Part shown: positions 1-8,751 of the stretch, one piece after another
How positions within the stretch are numbered: position 1 is the first letter of the stretch
How the letters are laid out: each line of letters begins with the position of its first letter
Source: JADKFD01 sp050250665
GTDB taxonomy: Bacteria > Pseudomonadota > Gammaproteobacteria > Xanthomonadales > SZUA-5
DNA length: 64,000 bases
Direction: 5' to 3'
Assembly (NCBI GenBank): GCA_050250665.1
Contig: JBFWOF010000020.1
Location: 35,101 to 99,100 of the forward strand
The notes under the pieces: generated by a model
What the model saw: the letters and a program-made list of their open reading frames with translations, nothing else
Databases searched by the model: none
Told to the model about the DNA's origin: nothing
Program-made: the position numbers and the translations under genes

Positions 1-2
1 GC

Positions 3-1277
3 ATCGCGTTGCTGCGCGAGGCGCTCAAGCTGGACCGTGAATTTGCTCTGGCGTGGTCGACACTGGCCGAGCTGATCGTGCGTCATGGCCGGGTCGCCGG
101 CATCGCCGACGCGGCATTGGATGCGGAGGCCCTCGATGCGGCGCGGCAGGCGGCGATGCTGGCGCCTGCGGCGCCCGGCATTCAGGCCGTGCTCGGCCGC
201 CTGACCGATGTGTTGGCGGCTGATCCGGAAGAAGCCCGCCGCATCCTGCAAGGCGCGCTGGCTGTCTATCCCGACCACCCGCAATTGCTCAGTGATCTGG
301 CGACACTGGAATGGCGGGCGGGCGAAGTCCATTCGGCGCTGGAGCTGGCTCGCCGCGCCATGCTGCTGGATCCGCTGGATCTCGCCCTGAAAGCCGATTC
401 GGTGCACAAATTCGTGGCTGCCGGTGACGCCGACGCGGCCGAGAAACTGGCGCTGTCCATACTGGAGCGCAATCGCGACTATCTGGAGGGGCTGCACGCG
501 CTGGCCAATGTCTATTACCGGACCGGACAGCTTGCCAAGGCCTTCGAGCGCTACCAGGCGATCTTGCAGAAAACACCCAACGACAACGAAGTCCGCTGGC
601 GGCTGATGTCGATGCTACTGAATCTGGGTGACTTTGAAAGTGCCCGTGCGCGCCTGGCCGAACTGGTGGTCACGGACCCGGGTATGCAATGGGGACCTCG
701 ATATCGTTGGGAGGCGCAGATCTGCTTTCTCGAAGGGCATCCGGCCTGCGCAGCGAGCATCTGGGAGGCAGCGCGTCCGCAGAGTGATTCCGAGGCCGAC
801 AACGCCGCCCGGGCCTACGCCACCGAAGAGGCTCTGCAGCGCCAGCAGTGGCCGTTGTTGCAGGCCGCAGCGCTGCGCCAGGCTGCGCAGGCGGACGGCG
901 ATGGCCTGGGGCCAGCTGAGGCTTGGGCGCTGGCCGCCCTGGCTGCATTGCGCACGGAGCAGGCGGATGAGTTCGAGCGCTGCAGTCTGCAGGCGTTGGA
1001 GCTGCTGGACACCCTGGTGGCGCAGGGTGCCGACAATCAATATATCCATACGCTGCGGGCCAGCGCCTATGCCCTGCGCGGCGATGGCGATGGCGCCATC
1101 GCAGCCCTGAAACTGGCGATCAGCAAGGGCTACAGGAACGCAGCGCAGGTGCGCCACGGAGGTTTCTTCGATCTGTTGCTGGATGATCCGGCGCTGGTCG
1201 AGTTGCTGGACAAACTGGACCGCGGCAATGCGGAGGAACTCGCGTCCATTCGTGCACTGCTTGCCGACAAATCTTGA
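3..1277 (+). CDS. TPR-repeat protein, C-terminal part (5' end outside window)
   Basis: The frame is open to the left edge, so the true start lies upstream and only the last ~424 residues are visible. What is visible is almost entirely tetratricopeptide-like helical hairpins, with repeated A-x3-Y/F-x2-A/L-L-x3-P patterns such as the stretch around residues 170-190 containing ALANVYYRTGQ. This is a protein-interaction scaffold. The ending, with a glycine-tyrosine turn followed by a FFDLLLDDPALVELL helix, resembles the tails of TPR-bearing regulators or adenylate-cyclase-like proteins (inference from the family, not provable here). No catalytic domain is in view. gloB follows 22 bp downstream on the same strand, so the two may be co-transcribed. 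Confidence 0.85.
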   Translation: MALLREALKLDREFALAWSTLAELIVRHGRVAGIADAALDAEALDAARQAAMLAPAAPGIQAVLGRLTDVLAADPEEARRILQGALAVYPDHPQLLSDLATLEWRAGEVHSALELARRAMLLDPLDLALKADSVHKFVAAGDADAAEKLALSILERNRDYLEGLHALANVYYRTGQLAKAFERYQAILQKTPNDNEVRWRLMSMLLNLGDFESARARLAELVVTDPGMQWGPRYRWEAQICFLEGHPACAASIWEAARPQSDSEADNAARAYATEEALQRQQWPLLQAAALRQAAQADGDGLGPAEAWALAALAALRTEQADEFERCSLQALELLDTLVAQGADNQYIHTLRASAYALRGDGDGAIAALKLAISKGYRNAAQVRHGGFFDLLLDDPALVELLDKLDRGNAEELASIRALLADKS

Positions 1278-1299
1278 CCAGGGAGCGTAGTCGCGACCG

Positions 1300-2091
1300 A
1301 TGATCATCGAACGACTCTGGGTGGGAAACCCGCTGCGCAACTTCAATTACCTGATTGCCTGCCCGGACACGGGCGAGGCGCTGGCGATTGATCCGCTGGA
1401 CCACGCGCAGGTCCTGGCCATGGCCAGGGCCCGGGGTTGGCAGATCGCTCAGATCCTCAACACCCATGAGCATCATGATCACATCGGCGGTAATCCGGCG
1501 GTGGTTGCGGCCACCGGTGCCAGGGTCATTGCCCATCATCTGGCCGCCAGCCGGATTCCCGGCGTGGACCGCGGCGTCCGGGCCGGAGATGTCATCAAGG
1601 TGGGCAAGACCGTGGAGCTGGAATGTCTGGACACGCCCGGCCATACCTTGAGCCATGTCTGCCTGCTGGCGCACACCGACGAGCCGGCGCTGTTCTCTGG
1701 CGATACCCTGTTCAACGCCGGTGCCGGCAATGTCCACAATGGTGGCGATGTGCACGCGCTCTATCGCACCTTCGTCGATCAACTGATGCGCCTGCCCGCC
1801 GCCACGCGGGTGTTTCCGGGCCATGACTACATCGAGAACAATCTGGCTTTCACGCTCTCGCGCGAGCCTGACAATACCGAGGCGGCGACACTGCTGGCGC
1901 GGGTCAGTGGCCACGATCCGGCCCGCGCGCTGATCACAACGCTGGCGCAGGAGATGCTGCACAACAGTTTCTTCCGACTAAACAATGCCCGCATCATTGC
2001 CGGTCTGCGGCAGAACTTCCCAGAGATGCCCGAGCAGCCCGACGCCGAAACCGTGTTCATCAAACTGCGGGAATTGCGCAATCGCTGGTGA
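1300..2091 (+). CDS. gloB: hydroxyacylglutathione hydrolase (glyoxalase II)
   Basis: Hydrolyses S-D-lactoylglutathione to D-lactate and glutathione, the second step of methylglyoxal detoxification in the cytosol. The 263-residue length fits the family. The metallo-beta-lactamase-fold motif THEHHDHIGG lies at about residues 57-66. Further metal ligands follow in PGHTLSHVC and in SGDTLFNAG, and the C-terminal HAGH domain motif GHDYIENNLAF is present. The protein ends in LRELRNRW, a typical GloB tail. Glyoxalase I (gloA) lies in the same window near 42.1 kb but is not linked. A GGGAG stretch lies about 14 bp before the ATG. Confidence 0.95.
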   Translation: MIIERLWVGNPLRNFNYLIACPDTGEALAIDPLDHAQVLAMARARGWQIAQILNTHEHHDHIGGNPAVVAATGARVIAHHLAASRIPGVDRGVRAGDVIKVGKTVELECLDTPGHTLSHVCLLAHTDEPALFSGDTLFNAGAGNVHNGGDVHALYRTFVDQLMRLPAATRVFPGHDYIENNLAFTLSREPDNTEAATLLARVSGHDPARALITTLAQEMLHNSFFRLNNARIIAGLRQNFPEMPEQPDAETVFIKLRELRNRW

Positions 2092-2180
2092 ACATCCTGA
2101 TCGGCTCGCCGCAGGTCAGGTTCTCCCGCAGGGGCGGCGTGACGGCAGGAGCCTGTTCAGCGCAGCAGGACCAGAGTCGT

Positions 2181-3140
2181 TCAGCGTGGCGACGCCGGCC
2201 GCCAGGCGCCTTCGGCATTGCGACCGCCACCGCTCACCAGCGTGATCGGCTCGGCGTTGCCATCCACCGGCACGGCAATCAGGCTGAGATCGCCCTCGGC
2301 ATCGCCGGGCAGGGTCGTTGTGCACACCAGCCAGCGACCATCCGGAGACCAGCGCGGGTAGTAGTGCTTGCCGCCAGCCAGTACGGTGCGAAGGTAGGTG
2401 CCATCCACGTTCATGACCTTGATGTCCGACGCTGTGCCGTCGTCCGCGTAGAAGGCGATCCGTGAGCCGGTGGGTGAAAACACCGGCGCGCCTGTCCAGA
2501 CCTGGTCCCGGGTCAAGCGGCGGTTGGTATTGCCAGCGCCATCGGTGATGTGGATTTCGGAGGACGAATCGCCGGTCTTTCGACTGACCAGAAATCGCTG
2601 GCCATCGGCGGCCCACTCGGCACCGGCGGACAGCCCCAACGAAGCTGCAAACAGTCTGCGCTGACCGGATCCATCGGCATTCATCACATAGATATGCACC
2701 GCCGCCTCGCCGACGTCGCCTGGCTCGGTACGCCAGGAGGCAAAGCTCAGCTGCTGGCCGTCGGGCGACCAGGCCGGCAGATAGTCATGCGCCGGATTGT
2801 CGGTCAGCGCATGACGGTTGGAGCCGTCGGCATCCATCACCCAGATATCCAGCTGGTCGCTGTCGCCCTTGGGTGCACGCCGTTGATAGGCAATTCGACT
2901 GCCATCCGGCGACCACACCGGCCAGTTCTCCCCGGCCTCGCTGCGCGTCAGATTGATCCATTCAGCGGTGCCGCCGCGGATCAGATAGATCTCGCTGTTG
3001 CCGCCCCGGTTCGAACTGAACACCAGATCGGCCTGAGCGGGCGACCACTCATTCGTCGGTGTGGTGCTGCAGGCGGCGAGCGCCACCAGAATCAGGTGCG
3101 CCAGCGGCCGTAGTCGAGAACGAGCGGCGAACGAAGGCAT
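2181..3140 (-). CDS. TolB-like WD40/PD40 beta-propeller lipoprotein
   Basis: The N-terminus has a signal peptide ending in the lipobox LAAC at about residues 21-24, so it is a predicted lipoprotein. The rest is a chain of PD40-type blades with the signature WSPDGxxI/L (WSPDGSRIAYQRR, WSPDGQQLSFAS, WSPDGRWLVCTT), as in the TolB C-terminal propeller and DPP-IV-type propellers. There is no TolB N-terminal domain and no peptidase domain, so this is a stand-alone propeller, probably a binding protein at the envelope. It converges on gloB. The substrate is unknown. Confidence 0.85.
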   Translation of the reverse strand: MPSFAARSRLRPLAHLILVALAACSTTPTNEWSPAQADLVFSSNRGGNSEIYLIRGGTAEWINLTRSEAGENWPVWSPDGSRIAYQRRAPKGDSDQLDIWVMDADGSNRHALTDNPAHDYLPAWSPDGQQLSFASWRTEPGDVGEAAVHIYVMNADGSGQRRLFAASLGLSAGAEWAADGQRFLVSRKTGDSSSEIHITDGAGNTNRRLTRDQVWTGAPVFSPTGSRIAFYADDGTASDIKVMNVDGTYLRTVLAGGKHYYPRWSPDGRWLVCTTTLPGDAEGDLSLIAVPVDGNAEPITLVSGGGRNAEGAWRPASPR

Positions 3141-3434
3141 GGTGAACCCCGGGGTCAGATGTTCTTTGTGGCGAGCAGTTTAGCTGCGAGGGCCAAGGCC
3201 TGCTGCCGAAGATGGACTTGCGGGCATCTGGGTATCGCTCGAGCCCAAGACTGCCATGTCCACTGTGCCGACGGTTACAATGCGAGACATATATGATCTA
3301 CTTCGCAGGGACAGTGTCCAGTTCGGCGCGAACCTGTCCGTTGGTGCAACCCGAGACGACAGCCTCGCTCCTGTCGAGCTGACTTCTTCAGACCTTCAAC
3401 CTGGTCACCCTTCAGATTCGGAGATTTCAAAGCA

Positions 3435-4436
3435 ATGCCCCTATCGATGAGTGTCTTGTTGCGGTCCTGCCTACCGGCACTTCTGCTGTCAACGGCGGTC
3501 TCGCCCGTCGCTCATGCGGCTGCGCGGGCCTACGTACCCAACAGCGCAAGCGGGACCATTTCGGTCATCGATACGGGTACGCGTGCGGTAATCGCGACCA
3601 TAACGACAGATTCCGTGGCTGGCGGTGTTGCCATCAGTCCCGATGGGCTGCGCGTGTACGTGGCAAACCTGCGCGGATTGCTGGTGGTGGATGCGGCCAG
3701 CAACAGGCCTGTTCAACAACTGGACATCCAGGGCGGTGCGCAGGCTGCTGCGGTCAGCGCCGACGGCAGCACTGTCTTTGTATCCGGCAACGATGGATTC
3801 GCCGCCTATGACTCGACAAGCTTGCAGTTGATCAACGGCGTTCCAACCACGCGCACGATCAACATCGCGCTGTCACCGGACGGCGCCCGCGCCTTTGTCG
3901 CGGATCCAGACCTCGCTCTGTTCGACATCAATCTCAATACCTGGGCACCCGGCAATCAGTGGAGTTGGCAGGAGTGCCTGCATCCGGTTGATGCCGCTGT
4001 GAGCCCGAATGCGAGCAGCCTGCGCATCGTCTGTCTGGGCGTGGGTGTGCCATCGACGTTGGTCACGGTCAACATAGCCACACTTGAGATCACTGCCACT
4101 CTGCCCTTGCAGAATGACCCCAGTGCCTTGGCCATGAGTTCTGATGGCAACCGGGCATACATCGCCACGCCGGCGGCGAATGCGGTGGTTGTGGTCGATA
4201 CCAGTGGCGCACCCATGGTGCTGGACACCATCAGCGTCGGTGCCGGCCCTTCCAGTCTCGCGCTCACCAAGGCGGGCGATCAGCTCTATGTCACCAATGC
4301 CGTGGGCAACAGCGTGTCAGTCATCGACACCGCAACGCGCAGTGTGATCGACACCATCGCGGTTGGTCCTGCACCGCGCACAAACGGAGACTTCATCGGA
4401 CCCAACGAATTTCTGTTGCTGACTGGTTTCGAGTAG
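3435..4436 (+). CDS. secreted YVTN/YncE-type beta-propeller protein ending in -GFE
   Basis: Signal peptide of about 28 residues ending in the AHAA region. The mature protein carries repeated YVTN-family blades: YVPNSASGTISVIDTGTR near the mature start, AISPDGLRVYVANL, and YVTNAVGNSVSVIDTATR near the end. YncE-like propellers are exported binding proteins; the ligand here is unknown. The last residues are LLLTGFE, and the unrelated metalloprotease at 39.4-40.7 kb also ends in -DGFE, which may be a shared sorting tail. Start choice: the ATG at 3435 has GGAG about 12 bp upstream; an ATG four codons later is also possible. Confidence 0.88.
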   Translation: MPLSMSVLLRSCLPALLLSTAVSPVAHAAARAYVPNSASGTISVIDTGTRAVIATITTDSVAGGVAISPDGLRVYVANLRGLLVVDAASNRPVQQLDIQGGAQAAAVSADGSTVFVSGNDGFAAYDSTSLQLINGVPTTRTINIALSPDGARAFVADPDLALFDINLNTWAPGNQWSWQECLHPVDAAVSPNASSLRIVCLGVGVPSTLVTVNIATLEITATLPLQNDPSALAMSSDGNRAYIATPAANAVVVVDTSGAPMVLDTISVGAGPSSLALTKAGDQLYVTNAVGNSVSVIDTATRSVIDTIAVGPAPRTNGDFIGPNEFLLLTGFE

Positions 4437-4544
4437 TCAACGGTCGGCTGGGCCAGATTCAGGCTAACCAAGTTTCCGTTCCGCACGTCTTTGTTCAGGT
4501 GCGCTTGGGCAGGATGGCCCGGCGCTGCAAGGAACGGAGTCGTC

Positions 4545-5600
4545 ATGAGCAAACCGAATCGTGCCCTGGTGTGGATGCTGGGATTTCTGGGACTGGTCGT
4601 GGCCGTCTGCGTGCTGCTCATCGGTCCCTTGCTGTCGGCGTTCTCGGCCACGCCGGCCTTCAACGGCGTCATCATCGTGGTGTTTCTGGTCGGTGTACTG
4701 GCCAATCTGCGGCAGGTGTCGCGGCTGCAGCATGAGGTCGACTGGATCACGCACTTCCGTCGATCCAACCCGGAGCGCGGGCACGCGCCGCCGGTATTGC
4801 TGGCACCGATGGCGCAGATGCTGGTGCGCAGCGACCGGCGACCGCTCACGCTCTCGACCGCCTCGATGCGGTCGATCCTCGACAGTGTGCACCTGCGTCT
4901 GGAAGAGCAGCGCGATCTGTCGCGCTATCTGGTCGGTCTGCTGATCTTCCTGGGACTGCTGGGCACCTTCTGGGGGCTGCTGCGCACCATCGGTTCGGTC
5001 GGCGAGATCATCGGTGGCATGACCGCGGGCGGCGATGCCGTGGCCATGTTCGAGATCCTGAAAACGCGACTGCAGGAGCCGCTGTCGGGCATGGCGACCA
5101 GTTTCTCGACTTCGCTCTTCGGTCTGGCCGGATCGCTGGTGCTGGGCTTTCTCGACCTGCAATCGGGGCGCACTTCCAATCGTTTCTACACGGAGCTGGA
5201 AGACTGGCTTTCGGGCATGACCAAGCTCAGCAGCGGTGATGGCATGGCGGTCGAGGGCGATACCTCGGTGCCAGCCTATGTGCAGGCGCTGCTGGAGCAG
5301 ACTGCCGATGGTCTGGAGCGGATGCAGCGGGCGATCGTCGACAGCGAACGCGAGCGCCGCGCCAGTGCCGAGCAATTGAGTGTGCTCAACACCCAGCTCG
5401 GCAAGCTCAGCGAGCTGCTGGCGCGGGAATCGCGCGGCATCAGCGAACTGGCCCATTCGCAACAGGATCTGCGCGCTGCGGTGCAGACCATTGCCCAATC
5501 CTCCGGCGGCGGCCATCAACTCAGCGATGAACTGCGCGCCGAGTTCCGGCTGCTGACACGCACCATCGCCGCGGCCATGGATCACAAGCGGCCGTCATGA
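4545..5600 (+). CDS. MotA/TolQ/ExbB-like proton-channel subunit
   Basis: About 351 residues. Two N-terminal membrane segments (about residues 7-30 and 39-55), a cytoplasmic loop, then the core channel helices (about 127-150, with LIFLGLLGTFWGLLRTIG, and 183-206), followed by a long charged, probably coiled C-terminal tail. The LGTFWGL and helix-4 patterns match the MotA/TolQ/ExbB family. ATG 4545 is preferred because AAGGAACGGAG lies just upstream; the longer open frame starting at 4491 lacks this. It overlaps the next gene by 4 bp (ATGA), so the two are one translational unit. No flagellar, Ton or Tol genes are nearby. It is probably the stator half of an uncharacterised ion-driven envelope machine. 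Confidence 0.88.
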   Translation: MSKPNRALVWMLGFLGLVVAVCVLLIGPLLSAFSATPAFNGVIIVVFLVGVLANLRQVSRLQHEVDWITHFRRSNPERGHAPPVLLAPMAQMLVRSDRRPLTLSTASMRSILDSVHLRLEEQRDLSRYLVGLLIFLGLLGTFWGLLRTIGSVGEIIGGMTAGGDAVAMFEILKTRLQEPLSGMATSFSTSLFGLAGSLVLGFLDLQSGRTSNRFYTELEDWLSGMTKLSSGDGMAVEGDTSVPAYVQALLEQTADGLERMQRAIVDSERERRASAEQLSVLNTQLGKLSELLARESRGISELAHSQQDLRAAVQTIAQSSGGGHQLSDELRAEFRLLTRTIAAAMDHKRPS

Positions 5601-6727
5601 GCACCCTCGCCTCCCGTCGCCGCCGTTCGATCGATTTCTGGCCGGGCTTTGTCGATGCCCTGAGCTCGCTGTTGATGGTGCTGGTATTTGTGCTGATGAT
5701 CTTCACCATCGGTCAGTTCGTGCTGTCCGATGCGCTCAGCGGCCGAGACAAGGCCCTGGCAGCGCTGAATCTGGAACTGGCGCAGCTGGCCAAGACCCTG
5801 TCGATGGAAAAGGAGGCCAAGCTCAAGGCCGAGAACTCGATCCAGGAACTGTCGGCCTCGCTGGCCAGTACCAGCGGCGAGCGCGACGCCCTGCGGCTCA
5901 ATCTGGACAGCACCACGGCCACGCTGACCCAGACCCAGGCGCAGCTGGAAGGCAGCGAAGCCGAAGTCGCGAAACTGACTGCCGACATCAATGCACTGGC
6001 GGAACTCCGCCGGCAGCTGGAAAGCGAGATCGCCTCGAAACTGGCGGAACTGGAAGAGAATCAGACCAAGCTCGCCACGCAGACTGAACTCTCGGCCAAG
6101 TCGGCCGCCCAGGTCGAGCTGCTGAACCGGCAGATGGCGGCGCTGCGCACCCAGTTGGCCGAGTTGTCCTCAGCCCTGGACCTGGCCAAGGCCCAGGCCA
6201 AAGCCAAGGATGTACGCATCGAAGAGCTCGGCAAGGAGTTGAATCTCGCGCTGGCCAACAAGGTCAACGAGTTGCAGCGCTACCGTTCGGACTTCTTCGG
6301 CAAGCTGCGCACCATTCTCGGCAACCGCAGTGACATCCAGATCGTGGGCGACCGTTTCGTGGTGCAATCGGAGCTGCTGTTCGGCTCAGGCACGGATGAG
6401 CTGACGCCGGCCGCGCAACAGCGCCTGGATCAGCTGGCGCAGACGCTGAAGGAAGTTACCGCGGAAATCCCCAGAGACATCGACTGGGTGCTGCGCATCG
6501 ACGGCCATACCGACAAGCGCCCGATCAATACCGCACGATTTCCGTCGAACTGGGAACTGTCCACGGCCCGCGCCGTCGCCATCGTCAAGCACCTCGTGGT
6601 TTCCGGCATCCCGGCCCATCGGCTGGCAGCGAACGGCTTCGGCGAGTTCCAGCCGCTGGATCCGACCGACAGCCCCGCAGCCTATGCCATCAACCGGCGC
6701 ATCGAGATACAGCTGACCAACCGGTAG
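5597..6727 (+). CDS. MotB/OmpA-like peptidoglycan-binding partner with long coiled coil
   Basis: 376 residues. A basic N-terminus (RRRR) is followed by one membrane helix (about residues 14-43) carrying Asp20 in GFVDALSSLLMVLVF, which aligns with the proton-carrying Asp of MotB. A continuous coiled coil of about 180 residues follows (about 45-225, rich in Leu/Ala/Glu/Lys). The C-terminal OmpA/MotB peptidoglycan-binding domain (about 255-376) contains the motif IDGHTDKRPI and a NRRIEI ending. It would anchor to the cell wall while pairing with the upstream MotA-like subunit. No ZorC or ZorD-like genes follow, so it is not a Zorya defence locus. Confidence 0.9.
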   Translation: MSTLASRRRRSIDFWPGFVDALSSLLMVLVFVLMIFTIGQFVLSDALSGRDKALAALNLELAQLAKTLSMEKEAKLKAENSIQELSASLASTSGERDALRLNLDSTTATLTQTQAQLEGSEAEVAKLTADINALAELRRQLESEIASKLAELEENQTKLATQTELSAKSAAQVELLNRQMAALRTQLAELSSALDLAKAQAKAKDVRIEELGKELNLALANKVNELQRYRSDFFGKLRTILGNRSDIQIVGDRFVVQSELLFGSGTDELTPAAQQRLDQLAQTLKEVTAEIPRDIDWVLRIDGHTDKRPINTARFPSNWELSTARAVAIVKHLVVSGIPAHRLAANGFGEFQPLDPTDSPAAYAINRRIEIQLTNR

Positions 6728-7094
6728 CTGGGGTGCGAGGGCAAATTTATTGTGCGACGTCATTGCGAGCCACCTGTGTCTGCCCAATAGGACGCACCAA
6801 CCATGAACCCCAAGCGTCATTGCGACCCCGGACTTGATCCGGGGGAAGCAATCCAGGGGGTCTCGCGGTACCCTGGATTGCTTCGTCGCTGCGCTCCTCG
6901 CAATGACGCCGGAATTCACGGCCTGTGCGCGCTGTCGTGCCGATACAGCTGGCTCTACATGAGCCCCAGCACCTCACCCGCCTTCCGGCACATGAATGTC
7001 AACATCTGTATCGCTACACTGAATCCTGCAACTTGAGAAGGCGGTAAATCGTCTTTACAAACTGTCATCAATTGAGTGCATCGAGGAAGTCCAC
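6728..7094. repeat. intergenic block with 'cattgcgag' palindromic repeat
   Basis: No gene is seen. The core is an inverted element at 6815-6908: its ends are GTCATTGCGA and the complementary CGCAATGACG, with an inner inverted pair GAAGCAATCCAGGG/CCCTGGATTGCTTC. A related fragment (GTCATTGCGAGCCACCTGT) lies at about 6760. Relatives occur at about 8824, 21134 and 28050. The last ~100 bp is AT-richer and should hold the promoter of the next gene. Confidence 0.8.
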
Positions 7095-7814
7095 ATGAAA
7101 CAGTTTCACCCGATCGTTGCTGCCATCGCCTTGAGTGTCGGTGACTGCGCGGCGGCCCACGCCGCCAATTCCGCGCCCGACCCAGCCCATGTGGCAGCCG
7201 CGTCGGAAGGCTTCCTGCAGTTCCATCCGGACCTGCGCTGGCGCAAGGAGGGGCTGGGCCACTACGAGGATGGTCGTCTGGATCTGGCGCTGGAAGCGCT
7301 GAAGCGATCCGCGCGTTATGCCGACAAGGGCTCGCAGGCGCTGGTGGCCGAGATGTACTGGAAGGGCGAAGGCACGGCGCCGGACCGGGCGGCGGCCTAC
7401 GCCTGGATGGACCTGGCGGCCGAACGCGGCTACAAGGATTTCCTGGCGGTGCGCGAGCACTACTGGTCGCAGCTCAGCCCCGAGGAACAGGCGCGGGCGC
7501 TGGAGATCGGCCAGCAGGTCTATGCCGATTACGGCGACGAGGTGGCCAAGCCGCGTCTGGAGAAGAAGATCAACCAGGGCCGCCGCGGCACCACCGGCAG
7601 TCGCACCGGCTTCAAGGGTGCACTTACCGTGCTGCTGCCGGGCAATGGCAGCTGGATCCGGCTCGATGCCGAACAGTATTACAGCGACAAGTTCTGGCAG
7701 CCCGAGCAGTACTTCGAGTGGCAGGATCAGCTGTGGCAGGAGCCCTATCGCGGCCGCGTGGAAGTCGGTGCGGTGACGGCCGAGAACGAGGCGGAACCGT
7801 CGGCCCGGGAATGA
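7095..7814 (+). CDS. secreted Sel1-repeat-like protein
   Basis: 239 residues with a signal peptide of about 24 residues (ending AAAHA). Residues ~55-110 form a Sel1/TPR-like pair of helices: YEDGRLDLALEALKRSARYADKG, then ALVAEMYWKGEG and AYAWMDLAAERGYKDFL. The A-Y-A-W-x-x-L-A pattern is typical of SLR proteins. The C-terminal half has no recognised domain and ends acidic. The ATG is preceded by GAGGAAG. It converges on the deacetylase gene. Probably a periplasmic interaction protein; partner unknown. Confidence 0.8.
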   Translation: MKQFHPIVAAIALSVGDCAAAHAANSAPDPAHVAAASEGFLQFHPDLRWRKEGLGHYEDGRLDLALEALKRSARYADKGSQALVAEMYWKGEGTAPDRAAAYAWMDLAAERGYKDFLAVREHYWSQLSPEEQARALEIGQQVYADYGDEVAKPRLEKKINQGRRGTTGSRTGFKGALTVLLPGNGSWIRLDAEQYYSDKFWQPEQYFEWQDQLWQEPYRGRVEVGAVTAENEAEPSARE

Positions 7815-7833
7815 TCGCGCCCGCGCTGCAGCC

Positions 7834-8751
7834 TCAAGGAGCCCTGACCGATTCGGCCAGCTGCGCAGCCGCTTCGATGGTTGCCAGATGGATCTCGACG
7901 ATGTCGGCCACATCCGGCGCATAGCCGCCGGCCATGCTGACCGCCACTGGCAGCCGGTGTTTGCGGCAATGCGCGAACACCATCTGGTCGCGCTGCCGCA
8001 GCCCGGCCTTGCTGAGATTGAGCAGCCCGAGCTTGTCGCCTTCGAAGGGATCGGCACCAGCCACATAAATGACGGCCTGGGCACGCGAGCGGGCCTGCGC
8101 ATAGGCCAGATTGAGTTCCAGCTGCCGCAGATACTCTTCGTCGCCGGTGCCGCTGGCCAGTTCCACGTCCAGATCGCCACGCGGTTTGACCGCCGGGTAG
8201 TTGCGGGCACCGTGCATCGAGAAGGTGTAGATGCTGGGATCGTTCTGGCAGATCGCCGCCGTGCCATTGCCGTGATGCACATCCAGATCGACGATCAGCA
8301 CACGTTCGACCAGACCTTGTGCCTGCACATGGCGCGCGGCGATGACGCTGTCATTGAAGATGCAGTAGCCGGCGCCGTGATCGGCGAAAGCGTGGTGGGT
8401 GCCACCGGCGAGATTGATGCCAACTGCCCTGCCCTGAATGGCGGTCGCCAGTGCCGCCATGCTGGCACCTGACACCCGGCGCGTGCGTTCGGCCATGGCT
8501 GGCGACCACGGAAAGCCGATGCGTCGCTGTTCGGCCGCGCTGAGCTCGCCATCACGTACCTTGGCCAGGTATTCCGGCGTGTGCACCCGCAGCACCGAAA
8601 GATCATCGGCACGCGGCGCCTCCAGCATCTGCGCGCCCCACCCCGGCGCCCGCTGTTCGACCGCCTCGCGCAGCAGCCGATATTTGGACATCGGGAAGCG
8701 ATGCCCCTCGGGCAGTGGCAGCACGAATTGATCGCTGGTGTAGATGTTCAT
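7834..8751 (-). CDS. histone-deacetylase-family (acetylpolyamine/acuC-like) hydrolase
   Basis: 305 residues, matching class IV/bacterial HDAC-like amidohydrolases that remove acetyl groups from lysine or polyamine substrates with a catalytic metal. Visible motifs are GGTHHAFADHGAGYCIFND (active-site His pair), DLDVHHGNGT (metal Asp and His), AGADPFEGD (metal Asp) and SMAGGYAPD (C-terminal glycine loop; the family's catalytic Tyr lies here). The N-terminal GHRFPMSKYRLL is typical of this subgroup. No signal peptide, so cytosolic. The physiological substrate cannot be read from sequence. Confidence 0.92.
   Translation of the reverse strand: MNIYTSDQFVLPLPEGHRFPMSKYRLLREAVEQRAPGWGAQMLEAPRADDLSVLRVHTPEYLAKVRDGELSAAEQRRIGFPWSPAMAERTRRVSGASMAALATAIQGRAVGINLAGGTHHAFADHGAGYCIFNDSVIAARHVQAQGLVERVLIVDLDVHHGNGTAAICQNDPSIYTFSMHGARNYPAVKPRGDLDVELASGTGDEEYLRQLELNLAYAQARSRAQAVIYVAGADPFEGDKLGLLNLSKAGLRQRDQMVFAHCRKHRLPVAVSMAGGYAPDVADIVEIHLATIEAAAQLAESVRAP

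Noticed and set aside
3256..3450. 64-codon open frame before the first beta-propeller
   Set aside because: It overlaps the propeller start, has no ribosome site or recognisable features, and codon use is atypical.
4545..7814. Possible Zorya (ZorA/ZorB) antiphage locus
   Set aside because: ZorA has a very long tail and ZorC/D or ZorE follow in real loci; here only a short-tailed pair is present, followed by repeats and a Sel1-like gene.
7068..8282. 404-codon open frame opposite the Sel1-like gene and overlapping the deacetylase gene
   Set aside because: It overlaps two genes with clear motifs, and its sequence is a frame-shifted reading of the deacetylase.
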